From Scatosoma sp045655705 (GTDB lineage: Bacteria > Bacillota > Clostridia > Christensenellales > Borkfalkiaceae): a stretch of 64,000 nt of DNA. Numbering within the stretch: the stretch's first letter is position 1; the number at the start of each line of letters is the position of its first letter. The notes under the pieces are model-generated. The model had not been told where the DNA came from, ran no database searches, and worked only from the letters and a program-made list of their open reading frames with translations. Position numbers and translations under genes: made by a program. Positions 49,165 through 58,077 of this stretch are shown one piece after another. Location: contig JAZOPU010000119.1 in NCBI GenBank assembly GCA_045655705.1, positions 1 to 64,000 on the forward strand, read 5' to 3'.

Positions 49165-50046
49165 TTGAACGATTTTAACATTCGCTATCAAGAGTTCGTA
49201 ACGGCGTTTGAAGAATATCTTAAAAATTATACAGACAAGCTGGTCACTACGCCCGCTGTGCTTGCGGAAAGTATGAAATACAGCTTGCTTTCGGGCGGAA
49301 AACGTGTTCGTCCCGTGTTGGCACTTGCAACTGCCGACGTTTTGGGTTTGGAGCGTGCGGAAATACTTCCGTTTGCGCTTGCTTTGGAAATGATCCACAC
49401 GTATTCGCTCGTACACGACGATTTGCCTGCCATGGATAACGACGACTACCGTCGCGGTAGGCTATCAAACCACAAAAAGTTCGGCGAAGCAAACGCCGTT
49501 TTGGCGGGGGACGCACTGTTAAACCAAGCGTATGCGCTGTGTTTCCGTGAGTGTTTAAAAGGAGAAAAATACGCCTTGGCGGCAGGGCTTTTGAACGAAT
49601 GTGCGGGCGTTTACGGTATGATCGCAGGGCAATCGGCGGATATGCTGTTCTCGCAAACGGACAAGGAAATCTCCGAAGACGATCTTTCCTTTATCTACGA
49701 GCATAAAACGGGGAAATTGTTGCTTGCTCCCGTTGCAATCGCGAGCATTTTAAAGGATAATAAACAATATATCACCTTGGAACGGTTTGGGAAATTACTG
49801 GGCAGACTTTTCCAAATGACGGACGATATACTCGACGTGACAGGGAATTTTGATAAGCTTGGTAAAACGATAGGCAAAGACGAGCAGGAAAACAAATTAA
49901 CCTGTGTTCGTTTGTACGGTTTAGAAGGGGCTAAACTTCGCGCGGATATGTGCGCAAGCGATTGTCACACCGTTTTAGAAGGCGTGGACGGCGATACGGA
50001 GTTTTTGCATCAACTGGTTGATTACGTATTAAACCGCACGCATTAG
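49165..50046 (+). CDS. ispA: Short-chain polyprenyl diphosphate synthase (farnesyl/geranylgeranyl type)
   Basis: Condenses IPP with allylic diphosphates. First Asp-rich motif DDLPAMDNDDYRRG (about residue 84), second DDILDVTG (about 218), plus GGKRVRPVL and GQSADML. 293 residues. A TTG start is used because AAGGAG lies seven bases upstream and no ATG fits. It lies between folD and dxs, so isoprenoid genes are clustered. Chain length (C15 or C20) cannot be decided. Confidence 0.93.
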   Translation: MNDFNIRYQEFVTAFEEYLKNYTDKLVTTPAVLAESMKYSLLSGGKRVRPVLALATADVLGLERAEILPFALALEMIHTYSLVHDDLPAMDNDDYRRGRLSNHKKFGEANAVLAGDALLNQAYALCFRECLKGEKYALAAGLLNECAGVYGMIAGQSADMLFSQTDKEISEDDLSFIYEHKTGKLLLAPVAIASILKDNKQYITLERFGKLLGRLFQMTDDILDVTGNFDKLGKTIGKDEQENKLTCVRLYGLEGAKLRADMCASDCHTVLEGVDGDTEFLHQLVDYVLNRTH

Positions 50047-50054
50047 GAGTTTTT

Positions 50055-51782
50055 ATGTTACAAAAAATACAACACTCGTCGATTAAAAACTGCACGAGAA
50101 ACGAGCTCAACGTTTTGTGCGACGAGTTGCGCCATACCATATATGAAACGGTTATGCAATGCGGCGGACACCTTGCTTCCAACCTTGGGGCAGTCGAATC
50201 CACCGTAGCGCTTTTTTACGTATTTGATTTTCCTAATGATAAGGTTGTATTCGACGTAGGTCATCAATGTTATGCATATAAACTTTTGAGCGGTAGATTG
50301 GACAAGTTTTCTTCACTGCGTAAAGCGGGCGGTATTTCAGGTTTTCCAAAGCGCAACGAAAGTAAATTCGACGCGTATGACACAGGACACGCCGGCACGT
50401 CCGTTTCCGCTGCAATCGGATTAAAAAAAGCCGCGCAGTTAAACGGAGAAAAACGAAACGTGATTGCGTATATCGGCGACGGCTCGTTTAATAACGGGCT
50501 TGTATACGAAGCGCTTTCGTCTTTAAAAATATTAAACACGAATATCTTGATCGTGCTCAATGACAACGGTATGTCCATTTCCCCGACAGTAGGGGGTATG
50601 TATGACATTCTCGCCCAAATCAAAGATAGTGATAATACGGCGGGAATTCGGCTTTTAGAAAATTTCGGGCTTACCTATCTCGGTGTGAAAGACGGCAACG
50701 ACGTGGACGAAATGGTAGACGCCATGTCGCAAGCCAAGGATTTATTGCAAAACGGCTCTGTGCTTTTGCATATTGCAACGAAAAAGGGCAAGGGCTACGA
50801 ATTTAGCGAAGAACACCCCACGAACACACACGGCGTACCGCCTGTCGGTTCGCCCAAAGATAAAGAATACTCCAAGGTGCTTGGCGAAACGCTTTGCGCA
50901 CTTGCGAAAAAAAATGAAAAAATCACCGTGGTTTCCGCGGCTATGAAAGAAGCTTTGGGCTTGGAAGAATTTTTCAAAAGTTATCCACAACGCGCGTTTG
51001 ACGTGGGTATTTGTGAAGAAAACGCGTCGGTACTTTGCGCGGCAATGGCAGTGGGCGGTTTAAAACCGTATTATGCGATTTATTCCACGTTTTTACAGCG
51101 TGCGTTTGATGAAATTATCCACGACGTATGCGCACAGGATTTGCCTGTTACCTTTTGTATAGACCGTGCGGGAATCTCGGGCGCGGACGGAGAAACGCAT
51201 CAAGGCGTTTTCGATTTGTCCTATTTGTCGCTAATTCCAAATATTACGATTGTTGCACCCAAAGACACCGAAGAACTTAAAAAGACGTTGGAATGGAGTG
51301 TAGGTTATCCACACCCGCTCGCCATTCGTTATCCTCGCGCAGGGAAAGTGATTTTTGAAAGTGATGATATACCCTTGCAAGCGGGTAAATGGGAATATTT
51401 GCATAAGATAAGCGGTGCCAAAGCAAGTATTATCGCGGCAGGTGAGCGAAGCTTAATTATTGCTATGAAAGTGCAAAAAAATCTTGAAAAACAAGGATTT
51501 TCTTGCGACGTAATCAACGCTCGGTTTGTTAAACCGTTGGATATAGATCTGTTGAATACGTTACAAAGCACCCATATCGTAACCATTGAAGATAACGTGT
51601 ATCTTGGCGGGCTCGGCGCAATGATTGGCGGGGAAATTTTCAAACAAAACAAAGACGTTACCATAAAAACGTTTGCTTATCGCGACGAATTTATCCCGCA
51701 GGGGAGCATTGCAAGCTTACAAAGCGAATACGGCGTTGACTGCAAAGAAATAGAAAATTATTTATTGCAGGTATTGCAATGA
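50055..51782 (+). CDS. dxs: 1-deoxy-D-xylulose-5-phosphate synthase
   Basis: Thiamine-diphosphate enzyme joining pyruvate and glyceraldehyde-3-phosphate, entry step of the MEP pathway. TPP motif GDGSFNNGLVYEAL with the downstream NDNGMSIS, substrate His in VFDVGHQCYAYKLL, and DRAGISGADGETHQG. Transketolase C-terminal domain is complete. 575 residues, about 45 shorter than E. coli Dxs; the loss is spread through loops of the N-terminal half. Overlaps tlyA by four bases. Confidence 0.94.
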   Translation: MLQKIQHSSIKNCTRNELNVLCDELRHTIYETVMQCGGHLASNLGAVESTVALFYVFDFPNDKVVFDVGHQCYAYKLLSGRLDKFSSLRKAGGISGFPKRNESKFDAYDTGHAGTSVSAAIGLKKAAQLNGEKRNVIAYIGDGSFNNGLVYEALSSLKILNTNILIVLNDNGMSISPTVGGMYDILAQIKDSDNTAGIRLLENFGLTYLGVKDGNDVDEMVDAMSQAKDLLQNGSVLLHIATKKGKGYEFSEEHPTNTHGVPPVGSPKDKEYSKVLGETLCALAKKNEKITVVSAAMKEALGLEEFFKSYPQRAFDVGICEENASVLCAAMAVGGLKPYYAIYSTFLQRAFDEIIHDVCAQDLPVTFCIDRAGISGADGETHQGVFDLSYLSLIPNITIVAPKDTEELKKTLEWSVGYPHPLAIRYPRAGKVIFESDDIPLQAGKWEYLHKISGAKASIIAAGERSLIIAMKVQKNLEKQGFSCDVINARFVKPLDIDLLNTLQSTHIVTIEDNVYLGGLGAMIGGEIFKQNKDVTIKTFAYRDEFIPQGSIASLQSEYGVDCKEIENYLLQVLQ

Positions 51783-52570
51783 GAGCGGATAAATATTTTG
51801 CTCCGCGTTTTGGCTCTCGCACAAAAGCCGCTCAAGCCCTTGACCGCGGTTTAATATTACTTGACGGCAAGGCTTTGCGCGCAAAAGACGAAGTAAAAGA
51901 AGGCGCGCGCATAGAAATTCGTGAGGCGGAGGATTTATTCGTTTCCAACGGCGGATACAAACTCGACCGCGCTATAAAAATTTTTAACTTAAATTGTCAA
52001 GATAAGGTGTTCGTCGATATCGGAGCGAGTACGGGCGGTTTTACTGATTGTCTTTTGCAAAATCACGCAAAAAAAATATATGCGGTAGACGTAGGGGAAA
52101 GCCAACTGCATGAAAAACTGCAACGCGATCCTCGCGTGATACCTATGGATAACACAAACGCGCGATACCTTGAAAAATCGCATTTTTCCGATATAATTGA
52201 CGGAGTGGTTACGGACGTAAGTTTTATTTCGTTGCGTTTGATTTTTCCCGTTATCAAGGATATTTTAGCCCAAAACGGGTTTGCGGTAGTGCTTGTCAAA
52301 CCACAATTTGAATGTGAAAATAAAAATATCGGCAAAAGCGGGATAGTGCACACTTCAGCGCACGCGGATATTGTGAAAAAAGTATTTTCCTACGCAACGG
52401 ACAATGGATTATATCCACACGCGATTATAAACGCGCCCGTGCGCAAGGGAAAAAATATAGAATACGTATTGCTGGTAAAGCCCGACTACGTGGATGCACC
52501 ACGGCAAGAAACGTTGCTTTTACAACTCAAAGAAGCGATTGCCTTGCATAAAGAAGGGCAATTACGATAA
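51779..52570 (+). CDS. tlyA: TlyA family rRNA 2'-O-methyltransferase
   Basis: Putative SAM-dependent rRNA methyltransferase of the YqxC/TlyA group. S4 RNA-binding domain at the N-terminus (MRADKYFAPRFGSRTKAAQ through DEVKEGARIEI), then an FtsJ-like fold with the SAM motif VFVDIGASTGGFTDCLLQ and the Asp/Lys segments TDVSFISLRL and VLVKPQFE. 263 residues. Overlaps dxs by four bases. Confidence 0.92.
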   Translation: MRADKYFAPRFGSRTKAAQALDRGLILLDGKALRAKDEVKEGARIEIREAEDLFVSNGGYKLDRAIKIFNLNCQDKVFVDIGASTGGFTDCLLQNHAKKIYAVDVGESQLHEKLQRDPRVIPMDNTNARYLEKSHFSDIIDGVVTDVSFISLRLIFPVIKDILAQNGFAVVLVKPQFECENKNIGKSGIVHTSAHADIVKKVFSYATDNGLYPHAIINAPVRKGKNIEYVLLVKPDYVDAPRQETLLLQLKEAIALHKEGQLR

Positions 52571-52588
52571 ATGCATTTGGAGAAAACG

Positions 52589-53395
52589 ATGAAAATCGGA
52601 GTGCTTGGAAAAATTTCAAAAGTAAAAAACGAAGCGACGATTGATGAAATCGTAGCGTTTTTGCGTGTGTTAGGGTACGATACCGTTAAATTTTCAACGC
52701 CGTTGGAGATTGACAACGTAGACGTCGTCGTGGTTCTGGGCGGCGACGGTGCGATTTTACATACCGCGGTTGCCGCGGCGCGTTGCGGAGCAAAAATAAT
52801 CGGCATCAACTACGGCAATCTCGGATTTTTAACCGAATACGAAAAAAACGAGAAAGAAAATATCAAAAACCTTTTAGAAGCACTCAAAACAAACACTTGC
52901 CGTATTGTTCGACGCAGTGTTTTGGCGTGTGAAGTGGCAGGAAAAACCTTTTACGCGCTCAACGAAGTTGCCTTGCAACGGGATTGCGGAAATTTATCGC
53001 AAAAAAACCCGCAAATACTCAAATTAAACGTACGCACGAACGAAGGGGAAACGCTCGTTTCGGGGGACGGTGTGCTTATATGTACGCCAACAGGCTCCAC
53101 GGCATATTCTTTGTCGGCGGGCGGTGCAATCTTAACGCCCGAAGTGCCTGTGTTTATGCTCACGCCCATTTGCGCTTTTTCTATGCGTTCCCGCCCGATC
53201 GTATTTTCCGATTCTGAAACGTTTTGCGTTTCTACGGTTCGTGGCAAAGCTATGCTTCTCGTGGACGGGCACGTTGTGGCAACGCTGTCCGAAGGGGCGG
53301 AAATACGCGTGAAAAAAGCACCGTTTACGGCGGATTTTCCTGCTCGTGAGCAATCGGGTTTTTTGAATAAAGTAAAGAATAAATTGAACGGATAA
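52589..53395 (+). CDS. nadK: NAD kinase
   Basis: Phosphorylates NAD to NADP. GGDG motif in VVLGGDGAILHT, INYGNLGFLTE, ALNEVALQR and TPTGSTAYSLSAGG are all present. 268 residues. ATG 52589 is chosen since GGAG lies eight bases upstream; the ATG at 52571, directly after the tlyA stop, is less well placed. Found between tlyA and argR as in many clostridia. Confidence 0.95.
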   Translation: MKIGVLGKISKVKNEATIDEIVAFLRVLGYDTVKFSTPLEIDNVDVVVVLGGDGAILHTAVAAARCGAKIIGINYGNLGFLTEYEKNEKENIKNLLEALKTNTCRIVRRSVLACEVAGKTFYALNEVALQRDCGNLSQKNPQILKLNVRTNEGETLVSGDGVLICTPTGSTAYSLSAGGAILTPEVPVFMLTPICAFSMRSRPIVFSDSETFCVSTVRGKAMLLVDGHVVATLSEGAEIRVKKAPFTADFPAREQSGFLNKVKNKLNG

Positions 53396-53419
53396 TAAAA
53401 TACGAAGGAAGGGGAAACT

Positions 53420-53872
53420 ATGTTACGATCGGCACGGCATGCGAAAATTTTAGATATCATTTCGCATATGGAAATTGAAACGCAAGAAGAACTTTGTCAA
53501 GAGCTCAACGCGCGCAACCTTATGGTTACGCAAGCCACCATTTCGCGCGATATTCGCGATTTGCATTTATTTAAAGTCGCAGGCGTAAGTAAAAAATACC
53601 GCTATGCGTATATTCGCGACGGTGAAAGCGAGATTTCTCCGAAAATGCGTGGGCTTTTTCGAGATTGTGTAACGTCCGTTTGCGCAGCGAAAAATCTTGT
53701 CGTAGTCAAAACGATGGCGGGAAACGGCGCAAATGCGGGCGCGGTTGTGGATAAACTCAACTACGTAGGTATCGTGGGCTCGGTTGCGGGCGACGATACG
53801 CTGTTGATTGTGTGCGATTCAGATGAAAACGCAGGAATGGTAGTTAATAAACTCAACGATTTTATCAGATAA
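53420..53872 (+). CDS. argR: Arginine repressor ArgR
   Basis: Hexameric regulator of arginine synthesis and breakdown. N-terminal winged helix (LMVTQATISRDIRDLHLFK) and C-terminal arginine-binding domain with GNGANAGAVVDKL and VGSVAGDDTLLIVC, the usual Asp-containing ligand motif. 150 residues, normal. GGAAGGGG precedes the ATG. Position ahead of recN is conserved in Firmicutes. No arginine genes occur in the window. Confidence 0.95.
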   Translation: MLRSARHAKILDIISHMEIETQEELCQELNARNLMVTQATISRDIRDLHLFKVAGVSKKYRYAYIRDGESEISPKMRGLFRDCVTSVCAAKNLVVVKTMAGNGANAGAVVDKLNYVGIVGSVAGDDTLLIVCDSDENAGMVVNKLNDFIR

Positions 53873-53881
53873 GGAACGCGT

Positions 53882-55582
53882 ATGTTAGCAAGGCTTACTA
53901 TAAAAAACGTAGCGCTTATCGAACACGCCGACATTAACTTTGGCGAAGGCTTGAACGTTTTGTCGGGGGAAACGGGCGCGGGAAAATCGGTAATTTTGGA
54001 TTCCGTGAATTTCGTTTTGGGCGCAAAAGCGGATAAAACGATGATTCGTTATGGGGAAACGGAGTGCTCTGTGCGCGCCGAATTTTTTGTTTCGGAAAAT
54101 TCAAAAGCCATAGCTCTTATGCGTGATATGGATATAGATTCGGACGGAGAGATTATTATTTCGCGTAAATTTAACGATAGTGGTAAAAATTCCATAAAAC
54201 TCAACGGTAACACCGTTACCGCGACAATGTTACGCAAAATAACCGATTGTTTGGTGGACGTACACGGACAAAGTGAGCACTTTTATTTATTAAAAGAAAG
54301 CAATCAATTAAAAGTTCTCGACGGGGTAGTTGGGGAAAAATTATCACCTGAAAAAGAGAAATTATATGCACTTTTACAGCAAAACAAGGAAATTGATCAG
54401 CAAATATCACTTCTTGGTGGCGACGAGCAGGAACGCGGGCGTAGATTGGATATTTTAAGTTTCCAAATAGAAGAAATCCAAGCGGTAGATTTACAAGATG
54501 GCGAAGAAGAAGAGCTTATCGCAAAACGCAATAAAATAAACAATCTCGAAAAAATCATCTCCGCCTTGCGCGAAGCTTCGCAGGCACTTTCGGGCGAAAA
54601 CGGGGCGTTGGATTGCTTGCGTATTGCCGATAGAGCGATATCTTCTGTTTCTAAATTAGACGAAGCGTACGAAGAAATCGGCACGAAATTAGAAGAATTG
54701 TCTATCAACGCAAGCGATATTTCCGATACGCTCATACAACTTGCCGACGAGCTGTATTTCGACGAAAACGAAGCGAGAGAAGTAGAACTTCGTTTGGATG
54801 CTATTCACGCCTTAAAACGCAAATACGGCGCAAATAAACAAGAAATCGACGCGTATTTAGAGAAAATCTCTTCCGAATACGAATTGCTTTCCGATTGCGA
54901 AGGGCAATACGCGTTGTTGACGGCAAAAAAAGCCGAAATAAAGCGCAAAATTTTTTCCGTTTGTCAAACGATTACGACGTTACGCAAAGAACACGGCGAG
55001 CGGTTTTGCAAGCGTGTAACGGAAGAATTAAAAACCTTGAATATTCCAAATGCACAATTTACGATTTTCTTTGAGCCGTATGAAGAAAAGGACGTGGAAA
55101 AGGCGACGGCGAACGGGTTAGACTCGATCGAATTTCAATTTTCCGCAAACGCAGGCGAGCCTATGAAACCGTTAGGGAAGATTATCAGCGGTGGGGAAAT
55201 GAGCCGATTTATGTTGGCGGTCAAAACCCAGCTTTCTGATTTAAACGACATATCCACGTATATTTTCGACGAGATAGACGCGGGAATTAGTGGTAAAACG
55301 GCGAAAGTTGTGGGTGAAAAATTGGCGAGAATCGCCCAAAACACACAAATCCTTGCCGTATCGCATCTTGCGCAAATTGCCGCTATAAGTGATAATGAGT
55401 TCTTGATTGAAAAACAAGAAGAAAACCAAAAGACTTTAACGCGTGTGTATGCGTTAACCGAAGAACAAAAAACGAAAGAACTCGTTCGGTTATTGGGCGG
55501 AACTGACCAAGACGAATATGCCTTAAAACACGCGCAAGAACTGTTAGGACAGGCAAAAGAATACAAAAACAGTATATCTTGA
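53882..55582 (+). CDS. recN: DNA repair protein RecN
   Basis: SMC-like ATPase acting early in double-strand-break repair. Walker A GETGAGKSVILD (about residues 29-40), long coiled-coil centre (about 150-390), signature ISGGEMSRFMLA and Walker B TYIFDEIDAGISG. 566 residues, normal. Eight bases after argR. Confidence 0.95.
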   Translation: MLARLTIKNVALIEHADINFGEGLNVLSGETGAGKSVILDSVNFVLGAKADKTMIRYGETECSVRAEFFVSENSKAIALMRDMDIDSDGEIIISRKFNDSGKNSIKLNGNTVTATMLRKITDCLVDVHGQSEHFYLLKESNQLKVLDGVVGEKLSPEKEKLYALLQQNKEIDQQISLLGGDEQERGRRLDILSFQIEEIQAVDLQDGEEEELIAKRNKINNLEKIISALREASQALSGENGALDCLRIADRAISSVSKLDEAYEEIGTKLEELSINASDISDTLIQLADELYFDENEAREVELRLDAIHALKRKYGANKQEIDAYLEKISSEYELLSDCEGQYALLTAKKAEIKRKIFSVCQTITTLRKEHGERFCKRVTEELKTLNIPNAQFTIFFEPYEEKDVEKATANGLDSIEFQFSANAGEPMKPLGKIISGGEMSRFMLAVKTQLSDLNDISTYIFDEIDAGISGKTAKVVGEKLARIAQNTQILAVSHLAQIAAISDNEFLIEKQEENQKTLTRVYALTEEQKTKELVRLLGGTDQDEYALKHAQELLGQAKEYKNSIS

Positions 55583-55607
55583 CAAACACCTTATTTTATC
55601 TTTTTAA

Positions 55608-55636
55608 GAATAGAAACGCTCGACTTGCACAAATTA
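55608..55636 (+). promoter_or_regulatory. Forespore (SigG/SigF-like) promoter for spoIVB
   Basis: GAATA (55608-55612), 17-bp spacer, CAAATTA (55630-55636); the -35 element is a perfect GHATR and the -10 has one mismatch to CATnhTA. Consistent with forespore expression of spoIVB in Bacillus. Confidence 0.5.
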
Positions 55637-55656
55637 CTTTCTAAACGGAGGAAGTT

Positions 55657-56664
55657 ATGCGCAAGTCGAATTTTTTTATTGTGGGGGCGTTATTGTCCTT
55701 CGCCTTTGCAGCTGGCGGGTATGAAACGGTTACCGCTTCCGCACAAGAACAAGGCGTATACGTTGGCGGAATGTCGGCGGGCTTTACTTTAAAATCAGGC
55801 AATCCGCAAATCATAGGCATCAGCGAAGTACTAACGGAAAAAGGAGCGTGTTCTCCCGCGGCAACAGCAGGACTTCGTGCGGGGGATAAAATTTATAAAG
55901 CAGGCGGTATACGCGTAGAAACGATAAAACAGCTTAATGAAATCGTCAATAAAACGCAGGAAAAGGCGTTGGAATTGCAAGTTTTACGCGGAAATGAAGA
56001 AATTTTAATCAAAGTAACACCCGCAAAAGACCGCACGACGGGGCATTATAAAATCGGCATTTTAGCCAGAGATAGTATATCGGGGATTGGAACGGTAACG
56101 TATATAGATAAAGCCAACGATCGATTTGGAGCTTTGGGACATTCCGTTTCAGGCGAAAATAAACGAGAACTTTCGATTACGGACGGTTTGGTGTATGAAT
56201 GTAGTATCGTAGGCGTGAATAAAGGAATACGCGGAAAAGCGGGAGAGCTTCGCGGAATGTTTTTAAGCAATAAAACGATCGGCGTAGCGGATAAATTGTG
56301 TGATTGCGGTATTTTTGGCAAAGTGGATAAGAATTTTCAAACGGACGGACTTATTTACACCGTAGCGGACTCGCAATCAGTTGTTCCTGGGAATGCGGTT
56401 ATTTATTCAACGGTAAATGGTGTCACGCCTGTCAAATACGATATTGAGATTGTAAAAGTAGATAAAAACAATAAAGAAAATAAAAATTTCGTTATCAAAA
56501 TCACGGACGAAGAGCTTATTCGCGAAACGGGCGGAATTGTGCAAGGAATGAGCGGTAGCCCGATTATGCAAAACGGAAAATTGATAGGGGCGGTCACGCA
56601 CGTATTCGTCAACGATCCCACTCGTGGGTATGGAATTGATATACAAACAATGTTGAAAGAATAG
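55657..56664 (+). CDS. spoIVB: SpoIVB peptidase (S55)
   Basis: Forespore-made serine protease that crosses to the intermembrane space and signals SigK activation. Signal/anchor helix at residues 6-22, PDZ domain (about 70-125; AGLRAGDKIYKAGG), then the S55 protease with the probable His in FGALGHSV, Ser in VQGMSGSPIMQNGKLIGA and the nearby VNDPTRGYGID. 335 residues, shorter than the 426 of Bacillus, mainly in the N-terminal linker. CGGAGG precedes the ATG. spo0A, which normally follows, is not here. Confidence 0.93.
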   Translation: MRKSNFFIVGALLSFAFAAGGYETVTASAQEQGVYVGGMSAGFTLKSGNPQIIGISEVLTEKGACSPAATAGLRAGDKIYKAGGIRVETIKQLNEIVNKTQEKALELQVLRGNEEILIKVTPAKDRTTGHYKIGILARDSISGIGTVTYIDKANDRFGALGHSVSGENKRELSITDGLVYECSIVGVNKGIRGKAGELRGMFLSNKTIGVADKLCDCGIFGKVDKNFQTDGLIYTVADSQSVVPGNAVIYSTVNGVTPVKYDIEIVKVDKNNKENKNFVIKITDEELIRETGGIVQGMSGSPIMQNGKLIGAVTHVFVNDPTRGYGIDIQTMLKE

Positions 56665-56713
56665 TGTGCCAGACATAATAGTTTATCAATGTCAAACAAA
56701 ATATGGAGGGAAT

Positions 56714-57943
56714 ATGAGAAAAGGTGTTGGAGCAACGATAGCATGCGTCCTCGCTGTAACGGCAAGTATAGCGGGAATAGGTGCAAACTTACAAAGTAAA
56801 AGCGTGCAAGCAAATGCGTATTATCAAGAATATTGTGAAGAAAACGCTATAAACACGGCAAAAACGCAGGAAAATTTACAAACACGAGCAAAATCGGCGT
56901 ATCTTATGGATTTTGGCTCGGGGAGCGTGATGTATGCACACAACGAAAAAGCGCGTTTGCCGATTGCGAGTATGTGCAAAATTATGACCTTAATTTTAGC
57001 GTTTGACGCTATCAAAGCGGGCGTAATGACAATGGACGAGCAAATTTGCGTGAGTGAAAGAGCGTCTTCGATGGGTGGCTCGCAGGTATTTTTGGAAACA
57101 AATGCGAAATATCCCGTCAAAGAGCTGATTAAAAGTGTCGTCGTATGCTCGGCAAACGATAGTTGCGTGGCGTTGGCGGAGCGCATTGCAGGCAATGAAA
57201 GCGTGTTCGTGGATAGAATGAACGAACGAGCAAAAGGACTTGGCGCGAACGATACGTTGTTTGCGAACTGCACGGGACTTCCCAAAGAACCGCAATATTC
57301 TTGCGCAAAAGACGTGGCGTTAATGCTGAAAGAACTTTTAAAAAACGAAGAATATTATGCATTTGGGAAAGTTTGGCTGGATAAATTTGCGCATCCGCAA
57401 GGACGGTATACGGAAATTACCAACACGAATAAATTGGTGCGTTTTTACGACGGTTGCGACGGTGGAAAGACGGGATTTACCAATCAAGCAGGATTTTGTC
57501 TTGCGGCAACGGCAAAACGCGGTGGAATGCGCGTAATATCCGTCGTTATTGGCGAACAAGACAGTAAAACCCGTTTCGACGACGTGCGAAGTATGTTCGA
57601 CTATGCCTTTGCTAATTACTCGGTGCAACCGATTGTGGAAGCAGGCGTGCCGTTGGAAAATAGCGCAACGGTGAAAAACGGAAAATTAAAAACGGCGCAA
57701 ATCGTACCCGAGCGTTCTTGCTATGCCTTTACCAAACGCGGGGAAAAAGGAAATATTACGATGGAAATAAATGTTATGCCGTTGCGAGCACCCGTAAAAA
57801 AGGGGGAGAAAGCAGGGGAAATAGTCGTTTTTAAAGACCACGTAGAAATAGACCGCGTGACATTGCTTGCAAACGAAAACGTGGAAAAAGCAACGCTTTT
57901 CGACCGTTTGAAGGACGTTGCAAAGGGCTGGAACGCAAGATAA
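56714..57943 (+). CDS. D-alanyl-D-alanine carboxypeptidase (S11, DacF-like)
   Basis: Exported DD-carboxypeptidase that trims peptidoglycan stem peptides. Signal peptide about residues 1-36 ending in VQANA. Catalytic SMCK (Ser-x-x-Lys), SAND (Ser-x-Asn) and GGKTGFTN (KTG) motifs are intact; a C-terminal PBP5-like beta domain follows. 409 residues. ATG 56714 has TGGAGGG upstream. It occupies the place between spoIVB and lysA where spo0A would be expected, which suggests a cortex or sporulation role like DacF; not proven. Confidence 0.9.
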   Translation: MRKGVGATIACVLAVTASIAGIGANLQSKSVQANAYYQEYCEENAINTAKTQENLQTRAKSAYLMDFGSGSVMYAHNEKARLPIASMCKIMTLILAFDAIKAGVMTMDEQICVSERASSMGGSQVFLETNAKYPVKELIKSVVVCSANDSCVALAERIAGNESVFVDRMNERAKGLGANDTLFANCTGLPKEPQYSCAKDVALMLKELLKNEEYYAFGKVWLDKFAHPQGRYTEITNTNKLVRFYDGCDGGKTGFTNQAGFCLAATAKRGGMRVISVVIGEQDSKTRFDDVRSMFDYAFANYSVQPIVEAGVPLENSATVKNGKLKTAQIVPERSCYAFTKRGEKGNITMEINVMPLRAPVKKGEKAGEIVVFKDHVEIDRVTLLANENVEKATLFDRLKDVAKGWNAR

Positions 57944-57948
57944 CGAAT

Positions 57949-57996
57949 AAAAACCGACGATATCGAAAAGTTTTTCGGTAAAGTCGGTTTTTTTTG
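57949..57996 (+). terminator. Terminator after the DacF-like gene
   Basis: Outer stem ACCGAC/GTCGGT and inner CGAAAA/TTTTCG, A-run before and a T8 run after. Confidence 0.85.
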
Positions 57997-58036
57997 TGTG
58001 AAAACGGCTTTGCACCCTTGCATTTTTGCGTGGGAT

Positions 58037-58065
58037 TTGATAAAATAATATAAAATAAGTATAGT
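58037..58065 (+). promoter_or_regulatory. Sigma-A promoter for lysA
   Basis: TTGATA (58037-58042), 17-bp spacer, TATAGT (58060-58065). The predicted start near 58072 is only about six bases before the ATG at 58078. Confidence 0.65.
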
Positions 58066-58077
58066 AAGGTATGAACT

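Noticed and set aside
56666..56713. Possible fourth palindrome or upstream start of the DacF-like gene
   Set aside because: Only a short stretch (ACATAATA) resembles the element, and the upstream codons lack a ribosome-binding site while ATG 56714 has one.
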